From Rhodococcus marinonascens NBRC 14363 (GTDB taxonomy: Bacteria > Actinomycetota > Actinomycetes > Mycobacteriales > Mycobacteriaceae): a stretch of 44,978 nt of DNA. The position numbers and the translations under genes were made by a program. Shown here in pieces: positions 42,509 to 44,978 of the stretch. Location: positions 1-44,978 of the forward strand of contig NZ_BCXB01000031.1 in assembly GCF_001894885.1 (NCBI RefSeq). The letters run 5' to 3'. Each line of letters starts with the position of its first letter. Position 1 is the first letter of the stretch. Below the pieces are notes generated by a model. The model ran no database searches, was not told the DNA's origin, and worked only from the letters and a program-made list of their open reading frames with translations.

Positions 42509-43333
42509 TCACGTCAAGTGGTCGAACTTGCCGATCACCCACGCGCAGTGGCGTGCGGCCGAATACTCGAGTGCTTCGAGTCCACCGCAGTCGATCATGT
42601 TGTCGAAGTTGCCGATGATGCGGTCGAACTCGAGATTCGACAACCGGTCCGTGATGCGTCTCACCACCGCCGCCGACAGGGGCAGCCGGTTCGGGTACGA
42701 GCGGAGAAAGGACACCGTACGGTGGTCCGGGTTCGGAAACACGCCATCCCCGGTGAGGAGCAAGCCCCGGCCATCGGCGCCGGCCCGCCAGTGCGCCACT
42801 GCGCTGCCCGGAAAATGGCCACCGATCTGATGCAGAGTCAGGCCGGGAGTGACCTCGTGGGTCCCGGACCAGAACACGACCGGGCCGTCGGATCGCGCCA
42901 GCCACGAACGGTCTGCGTCCGCCACCAGGATCGGTGCGTCGCCGAGCGCCCGCGACCACTGCGTCTGCACACCGAACATGTGCGGGTGGCTGGCTGCGAC
43001 CGCGATGACCGGGCCATGCGATGTGACAGCATCTATCGCCGCTGCATCGACGAACCCGATCGGATCCCACAGCAGCGACCCTTGGGGTGTGCAGACCAGA
43101 AGGGACTGCTGGCCGATCGCGAACTTCGGTTCCACGTGCAGTCCGTACAACCCTCGCTCGACTTCGTGTATCTCGACACGGTGCCCCTGACCGGACAGTG
43201 ACTCCACGGTCGTCCACACCTGGCCGCCCAGCGGAATGTACTGTCGTTCGTCCGCGCAGATCGCACAATCCTCGGGAAGCGGGGTGTGTGGGTCCTGTTC
43301 TACACCGCACGTGGCGCAAAGATGATATGACAC
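42509..43333 (-). CDS. MBL-fold protein with N-terminal zinc ribbon and altered metal motif
   Basis: A 274-residue protein. The N-terminus holds two cysteine pairs, CATCG and CAIC, which look like a zinc ribbon. The rest has MBL-fold landmarks: LLVCTPQGSLLWDPIG, GPVIAVAASHPHMFG in place of the usual HxHxDH motif (the two histidines are kept but the D and H are F and G), GGHFPGSAVAHW and LLLTGDGVF. It may bind only one metal or be non-hydrolytic. GTG 43333 is chosen to start at the ribbon (MSYHLCATCG); GTG 43348 is the alternative. It is 17 bp after azlD, so probably the third gene of that operon. Confidence 0.82.
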   Translation of the reverse strand: MSYHLCATCGVEQDPHTPLPEDCAICADERQYIPLGGQVWTTVESLSGQGHRVEIHEVERGLYGLHVEPKFAIGQQSLLVCTPQGSLLWDPIGFVDAAAIDAVTSHGPVIAVAASHPHMFGVQTQWSRALGDAPILVADADRSWLARSDGPVVFWSGTHEVTPGLTLHQIGGHFPGSAVAHWRAGADGRGLLLTGDGVFPNPDHRTVSFLRSYPNRLPLSAAVVRRITDRLSNLEFDRIIGNFDNMIDCGGLEALEYSAARHCAWVIGKFDHLT

Positions 43334-43349
43334 CCCACGATCATGCACC

Positions 43350-43673
43350 TCAGGGCACGCCCAGTAGGCGTAATCCTGCCGCTGTCGCCGCGGCGGAGAG
43401 GACAACGACGACGAAAGGCGCTTTGCGCCAAGCAAGTATTCCCGCGACGAGCACTCCGGCGGGACGTGCCACGCCGGCTGGGCCGTGACCTTCCATGAGG
43501 GACGCGGTGCCTACGAGCGCAGTGAGGAGAACAACAGCTGAGGTCGCCATGAGCTTCTCCACCCAAGGCTTGGCTGCGATCCGGGGCCGGAGTATCGGTC
43601 CCGCGAAACGAAAAGCGAACGTCCCCGCGGCGAGGATTCCGACCGCTCCGATCAGGACAAGAAGATGATTCAC
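43350..43673 (-). CDS. azlD: AzlD-family branched-chain amino acid exporter small subunit
   Basis: A 107-residue membrane protein with about four hydrophobic segments (VNHLLVLIGAVGILAAGTFAFRFAGP, LMATSAVVLLTALVGTASL, PAGVLVAGILAWRKAPFVVVVLSAAATAAGLRLLG). The FRFAGP motif and size are typical of AzlD, which works with AzlC to export branched-chain amino acids or analogues. GTG 43673 overlaps the azlC stop (GTGA), so synthesis is coupled. Confidence 0.87.
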   Translation of the reverse strand: MNHLLVLIGAVGILAAGTFAFRFAGPILRPRIAAKPWVEKLMATSAVVLLTALVGTASLMEGHGPAGVARPAGVLVAGILAWRKAPFVVVVLSAAATAAGLRLLGVP

Positions 43674-44344
43674 TGCAGAACCTTCCGCCGAACACGAACC
43701 AGGAGTCCAAGGAGAGCCGCGAGGACCGGAAGTCCGGCGGGCAGGAGGGGTGTGGTGACCAAGGCGACGACTCCGCCGACGAGTGCGGGCACTCGGACGT
43801 CCCGATCGCGCAGTGCGGGAAGTACCAGCGCGAGCAGCACCGCGGGGAACATGGCGTCCAGTCCGAATACGCCGGTATCGCCTATCGCGTTTCCCGCCAC
43901 TGCGCCCAGTAGTGCACCGAGTGGCCAGCAAATGGCGATCCCGACGCCACAGGCCCAATACGCGGCCCGTCTGCGGTCGCGATCCGTTTGGCCGAGGGCG
44001 AAGACTACCGACTCGTCGTTCATCACGTGACTGCCGAGGACACGGCGCCATCCTCGATCCAGGACGTCACCGACTGTCAGACCGAACGGTAGATGACGAG
44101 CGTTCACCAGGAGGCCGGCGAGCATTGCCGCAATTGAGCTTCCACCCGCAGCGACGATGCCCACGAACATGAACTCGGCGGAACCCGCGAGGACCAGCAC
44201 AGACAAGGCGGTGGGCAACCAGGGTTCTAGACCCGCACCGACCGCGATCGCGCCGTACGAGATGCCGACGAGACCGTCGGCGAGGCACACCAGTGCGATG
44301 TTCCGCAGGAGGGTGGAATCGAGTGTTCGAAATATCGAACGCAT
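43670..44344 (-). CDS. azlC: AzlC-family branched-chain amino acid exporter large subunit
   Basis: A 224-residue membrane protein: ADGLVGISYGAIAVGAGLEPW, SVLVLAGSAEFMFVGIVAAG (the conserved SAxFxxV-type motif), LLVNARHLPFGLTVGDVL (the conserved NxRHxxFG) and several further helices. It forms the export channel with AzlD. ATG 44344 is used, and one of two matching operator palindromes (44323-44342) overlaps the first codons. Divergent from the XRE-cupin regulator, which probably controls it. Confidence 0.9.
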   Translation of the reverse strand: MRSIFRTLDSTLLRNIALVCLADGLVGISYGAIAVGAGLEPWLPTALSVLVLAGSAEFMFVGIVAAGGSSIAAMLAGLLVNARHLPFGLTVGDVLDRGWRRVLGSHVMNDESVVFALGQTDRDRRRAAYWACGVGIAICWPLGALLGAVAGNAIGDTGVFGLDAMFPAVLLALVLPALRDRDVRVPALVGGVVALVTTPLLPAGLPVLAALLGLLVRVRRKVLQ

Positions 44345-44389
44345 GACGCATATACTGAACAGAATGGTTGTGTTCGTCAAATCGAACAC
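44323..44389. promoter_or_regulatory. Pair of GTGTTCG-N6-CGAACrC operators
   Basis: GTGTTCG, six bases, CGAACGC (44323-44342) and GTGTTCG, six bases, CGAACAC (44370-44389) share the same half-site and spacer, with centres 47 bp apart. They lie in and upstream of the azlC start and 39 bp before the regulator start, so the regulator probably represses both directions. Confidence 0.72.
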
Positions 44390-44427
44390 TACGGTTGAAA
44401 TAATGAACGCATATCGGATGGGGAGTC

Positions 44428-44978
44428 ATGGAAGGTCAATCTCCGCTCGGATACATCGGACCCTCGCTTCGACGCGAGCGCGATCGGTCGGGCCTGTCCC
44501 TGACCGAGGTCGCGCGCCGCGCGGGAGTGGCAAAATCCACTCTGTCCCAGCTGGAGTCGGGCGGAGGGAATCCGAGCGTGGAGACGCTGTGGGCTCTTTG
44601 CGTCGCACTCGACGTGCCGATGTCGCAACTGCTGGATCCGCCCCGGCCACGAGTGCAGGTGATCCGCGCGAACGAGGGTCCGGAACTGACGTCTGAGCGG
44701 TCCGACTATCGTGCGACGCTGGTCGCGTCCTGCCCGCCGGCCGCGCGCCGAGACGTGTATCGGATCGCGGCAGAACCCGGACCTGGCCGCGAGTCCGAGC
44801 CGCACATGCCAGGACTGGTCGAGCACGTCATTCTCAGTGCCGGACGCGCACTCGTGGGCGTAGCCGGAGATCCTGTCAAACTGGCACCTGGGGACTACAT
44901 CGCATATCCCGGCGATATGGCACATGTGTTCGTGGCACTCGAGCCTGGCACGCGGGCCGTCATGATATCTGAGTACAA
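44428..44978 (+). CDS. XRE-family regulator with C-terminal cupin (cut by window edge)
   Basis: The visible 183 residues hold an N-terminal helix-turn-helix (GPSLRRERDRSGLSLTEVARRAGVAKSTLSQLESG) and a C-terminal cupin barrel (PHMPGLVEHVILSAGRALVGV, LAPGDYIAYPGDMAHVFVAL), the standard layout of XRE-cupin regulators. These sense small molecules such as amino acids through the cupin and regulate a nearby transporter. ATG 44428 follows GGGGAG. It is divergent from azlCD with two matching palindromes between, so it is probably the regulator of the exporter and of itself. The frame remains open at the right edge; only a few residues are likely missing, judging by family length. Confidence 0.9.
   Translation, partial: MEGQSPLGYIGPSLRRERDRSGLSLTEVARRAGVAKSTLSQLESGGGNPSVETLWALCVALDVPMSQLLDPPRPRVQVIRANEGPELTSERSDYRATLVASCPPAARRDVYRIAAEPGPGRESEPHMPGLVEHVILSAGRALVGVAGDPVKLAPGDYIAYPGDMAHVFVALEPGTRAVMISEY

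Noticed and set aside
42348-43319. A 323-codon minus-strand frame overlapping the MBL-fold gene, and a 240-codon plus-strand frame at 42479-43201
   Set aside because: Both are low-complexity Arg/Gly-rich shadows; the frame ending at 42509 has clear domain landmarks. The last 45 codons of the first look protein-like, but I found no family.

Overview
The window looks like chromosomal DNA of a mycolic-acid actinobacterium, most likely Rhodococcus or a close relative. It is GC-rich, has many GTG and TTG starts, ATGA/GTGA gene overlaps and actinobacterial hairpins without U-tracts. Two blocks follow gene orders I recall from Mycobacterium tuberculosis: TVP38-mutA-mutB (compare Rv1491c-Rv1493), and CNNM-CNNM-guaB1-gnd-M56 protease-blaI-thioesterase-ndh (compare Rv1841c-Rv1847 and Rv1854c). 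The species call is an inference from gene content, not from a search.

Layout. 0-0.9 kb: CcdA/DsbA-type thiol-disulfide genes cut by the left edge. 1.3-3.3 kb: an accessory island with a long coiled-coil DNA-binding-like protein divergent from a serine resolvase, with two dyads between them (one a 28-bp res-like palindrome). 3.4-5.3 kb: a SatD/SatE-like pair and a TVP38 membrane protein. 5.3-11.5 kb: a thioesterase divergent from the methylmalonyl-CoA mutase operon mutA-mutB-meaB. 11.5-14.7 kb: a hypothetical gene, a nucleoside hydrolase, a short-chain dehydrogenase and a VOC protein. 14.8-15.9 kb: a gene graveyard holding a CaiB fragment, a nucleoside-hydrolase/glycosylase-like chimera with a frameshift, and an OsmC fragment with a nonsense codon. 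16-20.7 kb: a pentapeptide-repeat protein, a glycosylase-like protein and two overlapping CNNM/CBS transporters behind a structured leader.

20.9-34.2 kb: guaB1, a DMT transporter, a DEAD-box helicase, gnd, two secreted YVTN beta-propeller/Ig proteins, a second DEAD-box helicase, an M56 protease and BlaI. The two propeller genes sit in a tandem duplication with a 2,287-bp period. A 699-bp segment (gnd 5' end plus the propeller promoter) is present twice with one mismatch seen, while the two propeller coding regions are clearly diverged. This is the most unusual feature of the window. 34.3-40 kb: an iron-siderophore uptake operon, including an RDD-FecCD fusion permease, shares an intergenic region carrying two IdeR-type boxes with a divergent thioesterase; ndh follows. 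40.2-42.1 kb: a methyltransferase-TetR operon with palindromic operators and a decayed divergent gene. 42.1-45 kb: a 57-residue membrane protein, an atypical metallo-beta-lactamase-fold protein and azlD-azlC, divergent from an XRE-cupin regulator cut by the right edge, with two matching operator palindromes between.

The genes work in modules: propionyl/methylmalonyl-CoA catabolism with its B12 chaperone; purine salvage and pentose phosphate flux (guaB1, gnd); divalent cation transport (CNNM); RNA remodelling (two DEAD helicases); iron uptake under iron control; respiratory NADH oxidation (ndh); and branched-chain amino acid export (azlCD). No tRNA, rRNA, CRISPR array or complete insertion sequence was seen.
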